Below are positions 1 to 8,462 of a DNA stretch of 46,332 nucleotides, piece after piece; within the stretch, counting starts at the first letter, position 1; each line of letters starts with the position of its first letter. Source of the DNA: Verrucomicrobiota bacterium (GTDB lineage: Bacteria; Verrucomicrobiota; Lentisphaeria; JABSQK01; JAJFLO01); the NCBI GenBank assembly GCA_021772675.1, contig JAJFLO010000569.1:1-46332 (forward strand), written 5' to 3'. The position numbers and the translations under genes are program-made. The notes under the pieces were generated by a model. It searched no databases. It was not told the DNA's origin and saw only the letters and a list, made by a program, of their open reading frames with translations.

Positions 1-133
1 TTGTTTTTTTTTTCATGCAACAATTAATAAATTCTATTTATTGTATAATTTTTAAATTCGGCAATTTTTCCGGTGAAATGGGATTTTATTTCTTTCTTTT
101 TTAATTAAACTTTCGCCTCCCTTTACCTTTTTA

Positions 134-149
134 CCCCCCCCCCCCCCCC
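134..149. repeat. Homopolymer run of 16 C
   Basis: Sixteen consecutive C residues follow a pyrimidine-rich stretch. No gene can be assigned across the run; it lies just beyond the end of a possible small minus-strand gene. Runs of this length are slippage-prone, so the count may be a sequencing artefact or vary between cells. Confidence 0.9.
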
Positions 150-238
150 TGGGATTTCACGTTACCGTAATGGTGAACGATTGAGGTTCAAAAGTCTCAC
201 GCTTGTTAATGTTTCTTTTAATGTGTACAACAGAGTTA

Positions 239-454
239 TCAATAATAATCTGCACGTTTTTTTTCACTGAAGATAGTAAATCTTCTGAAAAAAGTGACTG
301 CAATTATCCAGCATGAAATTAAAGCAAGTGCTGCCGGGAAAATGTCCTTTATAAAGTGTGTCGTTAATAACGCACATCCACCTCCTACCCAGAATATGAA
401 AGTTATATACCCGTTCCTTCTGCTGTACATTTGATTTTTTAAGAACTCAAACAT
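239..454 (-). CDS. Hypothetical small two-helix membrane protein
   Basis: This is a 71-residue frame starting at the ATG read from position 454. It is preceded on the minus strand by AGGAAAGG with about 10 nt spacing, which is why I prefer it to the in-frame ATG at 511, which has no ribosome site. Two hydrophobic segments are visible, at about residues 16-33 and 38-55, followed by a basic tail (FFRRF, EKKR), so an inner-membrane location is likely. I recognise no family. It lies downstream of a decayed transporter gene, so it could itself be a remnant. The evidence is only the ribosome site and the hydrophobic pattern. Confidence 0.35.
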   Translation of the reverse strand: MFEFLKNQMYSRRNGYITFIFWVGGGCALLTTHFIKDIFPAALALISCWIIAVTFFRRFTIFSEKKRADYY

Positions 455-890
455 ACTATGCTTACCTTTCCTAAAGCTGACCTTTACTGCAAGCAGTAGG
501 TTTTTCGACATTCGTTATTCATTTCAGGCAACAATTTTACAGAAGCCTGTCGAAAACCTGATGGCTGTCGGTATTTATTAAGGTAACCTTTCCGGTTGAC
601 TTTTACTACAGAAAAAAAGACAATTTGCAACCACTACGTAAACAAGGCGGGCATCTATTTGAAAAGAGTCCAATTATACTCTCTTGATTTGATGTATCGC
701 TGATTTTAATTTATATGTAATTGATACAAATTCTTTAGCGTATGCATTCCTGTTTTAATTCTGAATCACTGAATCAAATATTTCATCTTTGCATTCGCCA
801 CCCTGATATTGATAACTGTTATTGTAAAAGTGAAAACAATCACCCGACTTGCCAGCGCATCTATGAACACCAAGGCTGCAATGCCTAATC
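455..890. other. Gene-free stretch with possible tail of the decayed permease
   Basis: No intact gene is visible. On the minus strand, one frame from about 899 to 767 is strongly hydrophobic (contains GIAALVFIDALASRVIVF) and could be the frameshifted continuation of the permease remnant at 891-1425. I could not match it convincingly to a part of that family. The rest (455-766) shows nothing I can name. Confidence 0.3.
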
Positions 891-1425
891 TCAATACGGT
901 TGATCTTCCAGAAGCAATAGCCCTGTGGCGCTGGCAAGAACAAAACTACTACCAATAATTTCTTCTTGTCCTTCTGGTCTGGCAGCATTTTTTCAGTAAT
1001 TCGAAAAAATAATGCGGCAAGTAGTGCGAATCCCAAAGCAGAAATCTGAAGCATCCATCAGGCAGGATCGTGCCATGCCAATTTGGCTGCTATCATTCAG
1101 GGGGCGGCAAGCTGTGCAATGACAAGGTCAATCAAAATGATCCCGCTCTTTAGCCTGATTAATTCATGTGGTTTCGTTATGAGAGTGCTTAGCTTTCTTT
1201 AGATCAATGAGTTATGTAGGTTCCGAAGGTGAAGGAATAGTGAACTATTTCAAGTCTTTGGGGGCTTCATAACTCGCTTAGATGAAGTGAGATATGCGCT
1301 CGCAATAGAAGCCGGATGAATTAATCAGGCTAGTACGCCAAGCCCGAGAGGCGGTGAGTAAATGCGATCATGAGGCCCGCAACGAACGTCGGTCCAATAA
1401 ATTCCAATAATTCATTTCTTACCAT
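891..1425 (-). pseudogene. Decayed metal ABC transporter permease (ZnuB/TroC-like)
   Basis: Pieces of one membrane protein appear in successive frames of the minus strand. An ATG at 1425 with AGGAGG 6 nt upstream begins a frame containing ELLEFIGPTFVAGLMIAFTH. Then come PLGLGV, LKSGIILIDLVIAQLAA, LQISALGFALLAALFFRITE and finally EGQEEIIGSSFVLASATGLL. Order and content fit the ABC-3 permease family, which imports zinc or manganese with a binding protein and an ATPase. The reading frame is broken by at least two or three frameshifts, stops (for example after QLAAP), and a 178-bp inserted element (1153-1330). A second frame ending with FAFYDRNLALFKEA overlaps the ATG and may be the tail of an upstream operon gene, also decayed. 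The family assignment is from remembered conservation, not a search. Confidence 0.7.
1151..1332. mobile_element. MITE-like TA-flanked inverted-repeat element, copy A
   Basis: The 178-bp body (1153-1330) has perfect 15-bp terminal inverted repeats, gcctgattaattcat at 1153-1167 and its complement at 1316-1330. It is flanked by TA on both sides (1151-1152 and 1331-1332). The inverted similarity continues inward imperfectly for about 20 bp more. It has no coding capacity. A TA target duplication is typical of IS630/Tc1-mariner-type transposition, so this is probably a non-autonomous derivative. It lies inside the permease remnant, and removing it with one TA joins PLGLGV to LKSGIILID in one frame. 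A related copy is at 1973-2173. Confidence 0.75.
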
Positions 1426-1762
1426 GAACTGCCTCCTTGAATAGTGCCAGATTCCGGTCATAGAAAGCAAACAGATCACTGATTGTTCGTCGCCTCCCAA
1501 TGATTAACCGCACCGTGTGGTGAGAATGCTTAGATTGCCTTTTAAGGTAGACGAGCGAATGACAGTGTGTCGAAACACATTGAGTTCCGGAGACAAGTTA
1601 AGACTTTGAATTTAGGTGATATACATTTTTGTAACAGAAGTATAGTGAGAAATCCGGGTTGATTTCAATTCAACCGTAAGGATGGAGGACGTGATTTTTT
1701 AAAAAACTATCTTGGAAATCGGCGGTTAATGGCAGGATTTTTTGTTATAATCTTAATCATAC

Positions 1763-1801
1763 GTCGTAATCATAATCGAAAAGAAGGATTATGATTGTGA
1801 C
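1763..1801. repeat. Hairpin, 15-bp arms
   Basis: Arms at 1763-1777 (gtcgtaatcataatc) and 1787-1801 match at 13 of 15 positions around a 9-nt purine-rich loop. A related, more diverged palindrome built of the same gtcgtaatc words is at 4671-4714, so this is probably a dispersed intergenic repeat rather than a terminator; there is no T-tract. Confidence 0.6.
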
Positions 1802-1972
1802 TTAGGAAATGGGCAAAATTAAATTGATCAATTTTACACTCAAATTTGCCTATGTGATTAAATAAAACCACAGGATTAGTTTAGCCATTTCGAGTGATTC
1901 CTGATTGAGGATCGTAAAACTAGCGGCCGAAGATTAGATGTGAGATGGACGAATTATTTATGGACAGCTCCT

Positions 1973-2173
1973 TAGCCTGGATTATGCATAAACTTTCTAT
2001 TACGAGTCATTATGTCACATAATATCAACGAGTTATAAAGATCTTTGGGGTCGAAATGGTTTCCACCACGGCAGATTTTCAACACTATTCCTGCACGCGA
2101 ACGATATTCATAACTCATTGATTTCACGCAATCTAATATCTCTCATCACAAAACTTTATGAATAATCAGGTTA
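1973..2173. mobile_element. MITE-like TA-flanked inverted-repeat element, copy B
   Basis: The 197-bp body (1975-2171) is flanked by TA at 1973-1974 and 2172-2173. Its ends are imperfect inverted repeats (gcctggattatgcataaa against acctgattattcataaa). Read on the minus strand it aligns with copy A in order: the word atcaatgagttatg begins 50 bp from the end here and 51 bp in copy A, and aggaatagtg begins at 80 and 81 bp. It is non-coding. Two diverged copies within 1 kb show a real repeated family rather than a chance palindrome. Confidence 0.72.
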
Positions 2174-2275
2174 GGATTACGATTCATAAAATTTCTTAAA
2201 CGCATACCTTGACTAGAAGATATAGGTAGTCAAAATGATTGCAATTGAAAGTTACCAAAACTTATAAACTCATTA

Positions 2276-3328
2276 TCAAAATAATAGTGTCACCGAGTTA
2301 TCGTGTCGCCATTGTAATTGTTTGACGCGCATATAGTCGTTTATTTTTGTCTGTTCTAATTGAAGTTTAATTTTTGATTTCAACATTTCTGATAGTTCGT
2401 ATACCTTTGCTTTTTTTCTGCCGATTACCTTGATCAAATGGAACCCTTCATTTGTTTCGATTGGATCACTTACCTCCTGAATGCCCAGAGAGAAGACATT
2501 CTTTGGGATTGGACCCGCTAAGGCTGAAACAAAGGAGTCTTCTGTAAATGTTCCCAAATTACCATTCTTATCAGCGATGCTGCATTGGCTAAATTGAGAT
2601 GCTAATTCTGAGAAATCCATTCCTACCATTAGTTTGTGTTTTATTTTGCCTAAGGTTTTTATTGTTTCAGCGTTATCATCCTTTTGGAATTTCTTTTTCA
2701 ATAAAATGTGTGAAATAGAAATCGATTCCTTAGTTTTAAACAGACTTAAATTGGAAAGATAAAAATCCTTGATATCCACATCCGTTACGATCATTTTAGG
2801 CTTAATTTTTTCTTCCATCCATTTATCGATCAATACTTTTTTGCCAATGCGATTTCTGAATTTTTCTTCTGTCATTCCCTGCATTTTTAACATTGAATAA
2901 AACTCCAATTCTCCGAGTTCACCTTTTAATTTATTCAGTTCTTGTTCAGTATCTTCATTAAGGATCGCCAAACCACCATCTTCAGCAAGACTGACCATCA
3001 TATCAAGGTTTATCATTGCATCAATTAACTTTTGCACAATACTTAGAATTTTTGATTGAGACAACTCTTGTCCCTGTTGAATGGCCATGTTCAACCCCAT
3101 TCCCATTTCACCGATTAAACGCGATTTGAAAATTTTTGAGTCAGTTCCGTAAGTCACTAATATTTCAGGTAAAAATGAAAGTACACTTTCGATGGTTTGA
3201 GTTTGTTCTGTGGGCCGATCAATATTTGAGAAAGGTTCAATTGGTGGGGGAGAAATGGTATCGGATCCTTGCAATTCCAGAGCGTGCATCAAAATAAAAA
3301 ACAATAAAACGGTTATTGTGTTTTTCAT
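2276..3328 (-). CDS. Exported peptidyl-prolyl cis-trans isomerase, PpiC/SurA type
   Basis: This 350-residue protein has an N-terminal signal peptide (residues 1 to about 21, hydrophobic TVLLFFILMHALEL). A helical SurA_N/PrsA-like chaperone region follows (about 90-190), then one parvulin (PpiC) domain at about 200-305. Rotamase landmarks are SISHILL (203-209), NGNLGTF (255-261) and ETNEGFHLIKV (291-301). Such proteins act in the periplasm, helping outer-membrane or secreted proteins fold. It is last in a minus-strand row after the lipoprotein gene, with a 186-bp gap that contains a hairpin. No strong ribosome site precedes the ATG. The family is clear; the exact orthology (surA or prsA) is not. 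Confidence 0.85.
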   Translation of the reverse strand: MKNTITVLLFFILMHALELQGSDTISPPPIEPFSNIDRPTEQTQTIESVLSFLPEILVTYGTDSKIFKSRLIGEMGMGLNMAIQQGQELSQSKILSIVQKLIDAMINLDMMVSLAEDGGLAILNEDTEQELNKLKGELGELEFYSMLKMQGMTEEKFRNRIGKKVLIDKWMEEKIKPKMIVTDVDIKDFYLSNLSLFKTKESISISHILLKKKFQKDDNAETIKTLGKIKHKLMVGMDFSELASQFSQCSIADKNGNLGTFTEDSFVSALAGPIPKNVFSLGIQEVSDPIETNEGFHLIKVIGRKKAKVYELSEMLKSKIKLQLEQTKINDYMRVKQLQWRHDNSVTLLF

Positions 3329-3413
3329 GGCATATATAATTTGAATTGAGTAAGAAATCGTTATCGTGTAGATAAGTTAAGGATCTTAAATTAGAACTTG
3401 TCATTGATACTCG

Positions 3414-3482
3414 TTGGAGTTCAGCTGCATCAGCTGTGTTCTTATCATGGATAGCCTGCATAACTAAAGTCGTGAACTCCAA
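3414..3482. repeat. Perfect 10-bp inverted repeat between isomerase and lipoprotein genes
   Basis: ttggagttca at 3414-3423 is perfectly complementary to tgaactccaa at 3473-3482, with 49 nt between; the interior adds cagctg words that can pair. It lies in the intergenic gap of the minus-strand gene row. It could be an mRNA processing or stabilising structure or a small repeat element. There is no T-tract for a terminator. Confidence 0.5.
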
Positions 3483-3514
3483 TAAATCCGAAATTTAAAG
3501 ACATTGACGTTTAA

Positions 3515-4606
3515 CTACCAAGTATAAATATGATTTAAGACGCTATCAATTGATAGGGGCAGGCCAGATGAATTGTTATGTAAATTTAACGAACTACTAA
3601 GTTCCTTAGATAATGCCATTGCCTGCATATTCGGCGTTATTTCAAGTAAATTTTTGTATTCAAGATATCCTTTTAAGTAGTTATGATCTCGAAATAATTG
3701 TTTGGTGTGAATAAATAATCCAGACAGGGTTGCAGGGGTAATTTTTTTTTTACTTTTTGTCAATACATTAATTTCTGAATCTAAGTTGTGTGCCTCCGAA
3801 TTATAGATATTAAAGTCAAAAGTTGACTGCCAATGATCAACACCGTTAAACAGAAAGCGACCTTTTTGAGATTCCAGAGATGTAGAAATGTTTTCTAGTC
3901 CGAAGATTAAATGTAGCCAATTGTTATAGGTCGTTTGATTAATGTTTAATGTTCCAATTTGGGCAATGTTTAACAGATATAAATTCGATGATGTTACCAG
4001 ATTATAATCCATTTCATCCATGATCTCATGAATCAGTCGGTTTTTTTCGACTTCGGCCAGATGCTCTGCCATTTGTATTTGATCGTCTCTCCATTTTTTA
4101 TACTCCCTTGAGTTTGTTAGGAACTTTTCAGGAGAAGGAAGATTTGCCACTGCCTCCAGTGCTTTGTCAGCATCGTCAATAGGTAGGTTTCTTTGGTAGT
4201 TCTCAATTTTTATCATATTTTCAATTTTATTTTTTTCTTCCAGTAGTTTTTCGCTTATTCCATAGTATTGAATATGTTGGTTAAGACTATCTTTGGCGCT
4301 TATTAATTCTTTTTTAACCAAAAATCCCCGAGCATTTTGAATAGCCAAATTCTCTTCCTGAATTGATTTTAAGGTATAGATAATCGCTGCATTAGGCCGA
4401 AGTTCTTGCATGCGTTCCAGTTTATTGATCGCTAGTTGATAATTTTTCTCGGAAATTGCATTAAAGGTTTCATGCAGAATTAGAGTTTCCAAAGCGTTAT
4501 ATTTCGGTGGTGGCGCCTGGGTGCATGACGTAATTTGAAGAGTAAGTAACAATAAGGTACTAAAACGTGTTACACATGATTTATAGGAATGGAATAACTC
4601 TGGCAT
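3515..4606 (-). CDS. Predicted lipoprotein of unknown function, helical repeat type
   Basis: The 363-residue protein has a hydrophobic leader (FSTLLLLTLQITSC) with a plausible lipobox I-T-S-C and lipid-accepting Cys28, so it should be cut by LspA (encoded nearby) and anchored in a membrane. The mature part is almost entirely helical and charged. Residues about 40-75 (ETLILHETFNAISEKNYQLA) and 305-330 look like tetratricopeptide-type helix pairs, suggesting a scaffold or assembly role. No catalytic motif is visible. It lies between miaA and the PpiC isomerase on the same strand; a joint role in envelope protein assembly is inference. The start is the only ATG before the leader; no clear ribosome site. 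Confidence 0.6.
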   Translation of the reverse strand: MPELFHSYKSCVTRFSTLLLLTLQITSCTQAPPPKYNALETLILHETFNAISEKNYQLAINKLERMQELRPNAAIIYTLKSIQEENLAIQNARGFLVKKELISAKDSLNQHIQYYGISEKLLEEKNKIENMIKIENYQRNLPIDDADKALEAVANLPSPEKFLTNSREYKKWRDDQIQMAEHLAEVEKNRLIHEIMDEMDYNLVTSSNLYLLNIAQIGTLNINQTTYNNWLHLIFGLENISTSLESQKGRFLFNGVDHWQSTFDFNIYNSEAHNLDSEINVLTKSKKKITPATLSGLFIHTKQLFRDHNYLKGYLEYKNLLEITPNMQAMALSKELSSSLNLHNNSSGLPLSIDSVLNHIYTW

Positions 4607-4670
4607 GGGAACAAAATTAATAAGAGACAGCCTGAAAATAAAAGGCTAATGTTATATTTTTAGTCATAAT

Positions 4671-4714
4671 CTTACTTCGTAGTCGTAATCAAAAACATAC
4701 GACGATGATTTAAG
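4671..4714. repeat. Imperfect palindrome of gtcgtaatc words
   Basis: Arms cttacttcgtagtcgt and acgacgatgatttaag can pair at about 12 of 16 positions. Sequence words are shared with the hairpin at 1763-1801, suggesting a dispersed intergenic repeat family. Confidence 0.4.
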
Positions 4715-4781
4715 TTTATCATTAAGAAAGTATCTACGGCAATAACTGGTGTTCTCGAAATGAGGTAAAGGATCCCGCGAT

Positions 4782-5699
4782 TTATGACGAATTCATATGA
4801 GATAAAATATAATCAATAATTTGGTTTTGTGTCGATGTTTCATCGATATTGATTAATATAGCGTCGGAATGTTGATGTTGAAACCAAGTTCGCTGTCGTT
4901 TTGCATATTGTGATGTTTTGGTGATTATTTTTTCAATTAGTTCCCTTTTTGTATCGATTTTTCCTTCTAAATAATCTGCGATTAACGAATATCCCAAAGC
5001 TTTGCTCGCTGTAGGAGATGTTAATAACCCTTTTTGAATTAGAGCTTCAGTTTCGTCAATCCACCCATTGCTAATCATTTTTTCGGTACGTTTTGTTATT
5101 CTTTCCCGTAGATAACGGGGAGCTACGCACAAAATAAATTGATATCTGGATGATTTCAAATTTAGATTATTATTGGCACATAAACTAATTGATTTACCTG
5201 TAATTCTGATAATTTCGATTGAGCGAAGTAGCCGCCGAGAGTTATCTTTTACAAGAGTTGCCTGGGCGGGATCAATCTTAGTTAATTCAGCGACTAATGC
5301 ATTTTTGCCCAGCGTGTATAGATCCTTTTTTACGTTTCTGGCGACATTAATATCCGTAGGTAGAAAGGCATAATCATACAACAATGCCCGTGCGTACAAT
5401 CCAGTTCCACCACATAATATTGGCATGTTGCTTTTCTTTGTTATACAGGATATTGCTTTCGCCGCTTCCTGGGTATAGGAATTGACATTAAATGCTTCAC
5501 TAATTTCCAGAATATCGATAAGATGATGGGGAATTGCCTGAAGAGTTTTTTTTGCTGGTTTTGCAGTGCCAATATCCATGCCTTTGTATATCATCATCGA
5601 ATCACATGAAATAATCTCAGCCTCTAGTCGGTTGGCAATCTTGAAAGCAATCTCACTTTTTCCAGTTGCTGTTGGTCCCAGTATCGCCAGTATGCTCAT
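4782..5699 (-). CDS. miaA: tRNA dimethylallyltransferase
   Basis: This cytoplasmic enzyme transfers the dimethylallyl group to A37 of tRNAs reading UNN codons, the first step of i6A/ms2i6A formation. The 305-residue length is normal. Visible motifs are the P-loop GPTATGKS (8-15), the substrate-binding block beginning at D33-S34 with YKGMDIGTAKP (38-48), the GGTGLY block (about 97-102), DNSRRLLRSIEI in the middle, and the C-terminal TSQYAKRQRTWF segment typical of the family. It follows lspA on the minus strand after 180 bp and precedes the lipoprotein gene. The ATG lacks a clear ribosome site but gives the standard N-terminus. Confidence 0.97.
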   Translation of the reverse strand: MSILAILGPTATGKSEIAFKIANRLEAEIISCDSMMIYKGMDIGTAKPAKKTLQAIPHHLIDILEISEAFNVNSYTQEAAKAISCITKKSNMPILCGGTGLYARALLYDYAFLPTDINVARNVKKDLYTLGKNALVAELTKIDPAQATLVKDNSRRLLRSIEIIRITGKSISLCANNNLNLKSSRYQFILCVAPRYLRERITKRTEKMISNGWIDETEALIQKGLLTSPTASKALGYSLIADYLEGKIDTKRELIEKIITKTSQYAKRQRTWFQHQHSDAILINIDETSTQNQIIDYILSHMNSS

Positions 5700-5879
5700 A
5701 ACAATAATAAAATTGCTTTTTTATTTCGGATTTCAGGTTAGACTTGAGGATAAAAAATAGCTGTATTGCTTCATTGATCAGTTTCCGCCTTTATTGCAAA
5801 TTACAAAACAATGAATCTCCATTAAATTTTAACGATTCTGACCAGGTGTACCGTCTGAATTCTTATGCCGCCTAAACTG

Positions 5880-6407
5880 CTACTTAGTTTCAGTTGTCTG
5901 TTTTTCTTCTGAATTCTTGTTATCTGGATCTGGGCGTAAAAAGGACGAAATTGAATAGATGCCAACTCCAATACATATCGTGGTATCTGCAACATTAAAG
6001 GAAGGCCATTCAAGTGATTTGTATGAGAAACTTAAAAAATCGACAACACTCTTATGAACAACACGGTCGATTAGATTTCCACCAATACCACCCATCATTA
6101 ATGTTATTGCATAACACCGTTCGAGGAACCCTGAGGTGAGTGATTCGTAATACTTTATCATGAACGCGAAAACGACAGCGGAAATGATAGCCAATAGTGT
6201 CGTATGCTCCGATAGAATTCCCCAGGCAGCACCAGTATTTCTGACGTGTACAATATAAAAAAAATTGGGGATAATTTCAATACGCCCTCCGTAGGTAAGA
6301 TTTTCGGAGGTAACGATTAAATGCTTAGTAGCCTGATCTAAGATAACAATGAGTGAAATAATTAACGCAGGTAGACTCCAAAAAGATGTCCAGAAAATCC
6401 GCTTCAC
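5880..6407 (-). CDS. lspA: Lipoprotein signal peptidase (signal peptidase II)
   Basis: This inner-membrane aspartyl protease removes signal peptides from diacylglyceryl-modified prolipoproteins. The 175-residue protein has four hydrophobic segments. It carries the conserved D24-Q-A-T-K, the V-R-N-T-G-A-A-W block (55-62), and the catalytic pair D114 (GGNLIDR) and D141 (FNVAD). The start is a GTG only 3 nt after the TGA of the upstream regulator gene, with no ribosome site of its own, so translational coupling is likely. Lipoproteins encoded nearby (3515-4606 and 43943-45379) are possible substrates. The tail after the last helix is charged and unconserved. Confidence 0.97.
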   Translation of the reverse strand: MKRIFWTSFWSLPALIISLIVILDQATKHLIVTSENLTYGGRIEIIPNFFYIVHVRNTGAAWGILSEHTTLLAIISAVVFAFMIKYYESLTSGFLERCYAITLMMGGIGGNLIDRVVHKSVVDFLSFSYKSLEWPSFNVADTTICIGVGIYSISSFLRPDPDNKNSEEKQTTETK

Positions 6408-6410
6408 ATA

Positions 6411-6839
6411 TCAATCCATGATTCTGGCTGGTGCATTTCTTGAATCTCGCTGTTCCTTTTCTCTCAAAGATTTGCAATTTATGCAGAGTTTTGCATAGGG
6501 GAGAGCTTCTAATCGAGCAGGATTGATTTTGTTGTCACAATCTTCGCAAACTCCGTAACTTCCATCATGTAAGCGTTTAATGGCATCTTCAATAGCCTTG
6601 ATCCTCTGGGTTTCCTCGGTCATCAATCCCAGTTCCATTTCCCGGTTAAAATTGTCACTGCCAACATCAGCTAATTCTTCTCCCGCCTGTTTGCTTGAAC
6701 TTAAGGAGTGTGACGATATCGTACGAATTTGATCAACCAGCTGATCACGTAATTCTACGAGCATCTCATATTGTTTTTTCTTTTCTCCTCGAAAAATTGG
6801 ACTCGGAGGGGACGACACTTTTTTGCTTTTAGTTGTCAT
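6411..6839 (-). CDS. TraR/DksA-family zinc-finger regulator
   Basis: The 142-residue protein has an N-terminal basic linker, a coiled-coil stretch (about 20-90) carrying ADVGSDNFNRE (57-67), and a C-terminal C4 zinc finger with C98, C101, C119 and C122. This is the layout of DksA/TraR proteins, which enter the RNA polymerase secondary channel and modulate initiation. The coiled-coil tip differs from the DksA D-x-x-D-x-A motif, so it is better called a DksA-like paralogue than DksA itself. The ATG at 6839 has GAGGT about 6 nt upstream. It is first in the pair with lspA (3-nt gap) and is transcribed divergently from xseA. Confidence 0.88.
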   Translation of the reverse strand: MTTKSKKVSSPPSPIFRGEKKKQYEMLVELRDQLVDQIRTISSHSLSSSKQAGEELADVGSDNFNREMELGLMTEETQRIKAIEDAIKRLHDGSYGVCEDCDNKINPARLEALPYAKLCINCKSLREKEQRDSRNAPARIMD

Positions 6840-7086
6840 AAAATAACCTCATATGATAATGGCAATTGTAATCACCAATTATTGAATTAAAATCGATTAT
6901 CTAAATCTTCATTCTGGAGCAGTCCATCAGCTTATTTGGGCTGATGTATATAAGTTGTAAAGCTCAACTTTTTCTAAAAAGCCCTATAAAGTAATAAGTG
7001 TAGTATTGAATGTCAATCTCGTATTGTTATTATTTAATTTATTTATTTGAACGACAATTTTTAGATAAATCTATTCATGGAGAATA

Positions 7087-8304
7087 ATGAATGATATAAA
7101 AAAAATCTGGTCGGTCACCGAAGTGACTCAAACAGTAAAAGGTATATTGGAAGAAACGTTTTATCCACTGTGGGTGACTGGTGAAACTGGCAATTTTACT
7201 GCCCACCGTTCCGCGCATGTTTATTTTACATTAAAAGATAAAAAATGTCAGATTAGCTGTGTATTTTTCAATGGTGCTGACATTGCCCGCCAAAATAATA
7301 TTAAGGAAGGAATGGAGGTTGAAGTTTTTGGTAAGCTAACCGTCTATGAACCTCGTGGAAATTACCAACTTACAGTGCGTCAAATCCGACCCAAGGGAAT
7401 TGGTGAATTGCAGCAGAAATTTGAAGCGCTGAAACAGAAGCTGCTGGCAGAAGGATTGTTTGCTGACGAACGCAAACAAAAAATACCGTATCTACCTAAA
7501 TGTATTGGTGTTATAACGTCATCTGATGGTGCGGCCTTACGCGATTTCTTACAAATTATAAATCGCCGATTCCAAAATATGCACATCCGAATCTATCCGG
7601 CCGCGGTTCAGGGTAATGGTGCCGCTCAACAAATCGTGGAAGGATTGAATTACTTTAATTTACATAAAAGTAGTGATGTGATTGTTGTTACTCGAGGCGG
7701 CGGCAGTCTAGAAGACCTATGGGCTTTTAACGAAGAATCATTGGCTCGAGCTATCGCGGGTTCAAATATTCCTGTAATTAGTGCCGTAGGTCACGAAATT
7801 GATTTTACCATTTGCGATTTTGTAGCAGATTTGCGAGTTCCAACACCATCAGCTGCAGCTGAACTTGTTGTCGGCCACAAAGAAGAATTATTAATGATGA
7901 TCAAAAGTTTAAAAAAGCGTCTTACCCAGGCGATGCGGATCATCTCTATCGATATCAAGGCAAGAGTGGAACGCGCGGCAAACCACTATATACTAAAAGA
8001 GCCGGTGAACATGGTTCGATTATTCCAACAAAAAGTCGACGAACTAAATATTCGGCTTGCTAACCAGGCAAAGAGCCACCTTAATCAAAATCAAGAAACA
8101 CTACATCGTTTATTGGCTCAATTACGTGTATTAGATCCAATCAACGTCTTAGCAAGAGGCTATTCGATATTGCTTTCGGAAAAAAGCAATACTCCCATAA
8201 CCCATAGTGACGATGTCCGTGCAGGTGATAAAATCCTTGCAAAGTTGGGCAAAGGGGAATTGAAATTAAGGGTTGAAGAGATCAACAATCAGCCGAACAA
8301 TTAA
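7087..8304 (+). CDS. xseA: Exodeoxyribonuclease VII large subunit
   Basis: XseA with several small XseB subunits degrades single-stranded DNA in both directions. The 405-residue protein has the N-terminal OB-fold DNA-binding domain (about 5-105, with LWVTGETGNF) and then the catalytic domain. Its signatures are GVITSSDGAALRDF, TRGGGSLEDLWAFNEE (about 201-216) and the GHEIDFT to VPTPSAAAE block (about 235-260), followed by a long helical region. The start ATG has GGAG 5 nt upstream. No xseB follows; downstream lies the convergent serC. The small subunit must be elsewhere if the enzyme is functional. Confidence 0.97.
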   Translation: MNDIKKIWSVTEVTQTVKGILEETFYPLWVTGETGNFTAHRSAHVYFTLKDKKCQISCVFFNGADIARQNNIKEGMEVEVFGKLTVYEPRGNYQLTVRQIRPKGIGELQQKFEALKQKLLAEGLFADERKQKIPYLPKCIGVITSSDGAALRDFLQIINRRFQNMHIRIYPAAVQGNGAAQQIVEGLNYFNLHKSSDVIVVTRGGGSLEDLWAFNEESLARAIAGSNIPVISAVGHEIDFTICDFVADLRVPTPSAAAELVVGHKEELLMMIKSLKKRLTQAMRIISIDIKARVERAANHYILKEPVNMVRLFQQKVDELNIRLANQAKSHLNQNQETLHRLLAQLRVLDPINVLARGYSILLSEKSNTPITHSDDVRAGDKILAKLGKGELKLRVEEINNQPNN

Positions 8305-8462
8305 CCTGCTAAATACCATTAAACACACGACGCACCGAGAAAGAGCGTATATCCCCGCAGTATATGGCTGTCGTATCTTTATCTTGAATTAGTCCCGCAG
8401 GCTTGTGCCATGGCATTGTAGACTCATCTGTTTATCTGAGGGATATTTAGTTTTTTTGCTAA

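Larger units (their letters stand above)
1426..2275. other. Gene-free stretch with repeats
   Basis: No intact gene is visible. It contains a hairpin (1763-1801), MITE-like copy B (1973-2173), a small perfect 7-bp inverted repeat (2209-2215 with 2227-2233), and near 1501-1580 a stretch similar to the left part of the MITE-like element (tgattaa, then gagaatgcttag), perhaps a third, truncated copy. The minus-strand frame that ends over the permease start covers about 1420-1560 and may be a remnant of an upstream transporter gene. Confidence 0.5.

Noticed and set aside
3237-3482. 81-codon minus-strand frame between isomerase and lipoprotein genes
   Set aside because: It overlaps the isomerase gene by 92 bp, starts with TTG inside a hairpin arm, and shows no recognisable sequence.
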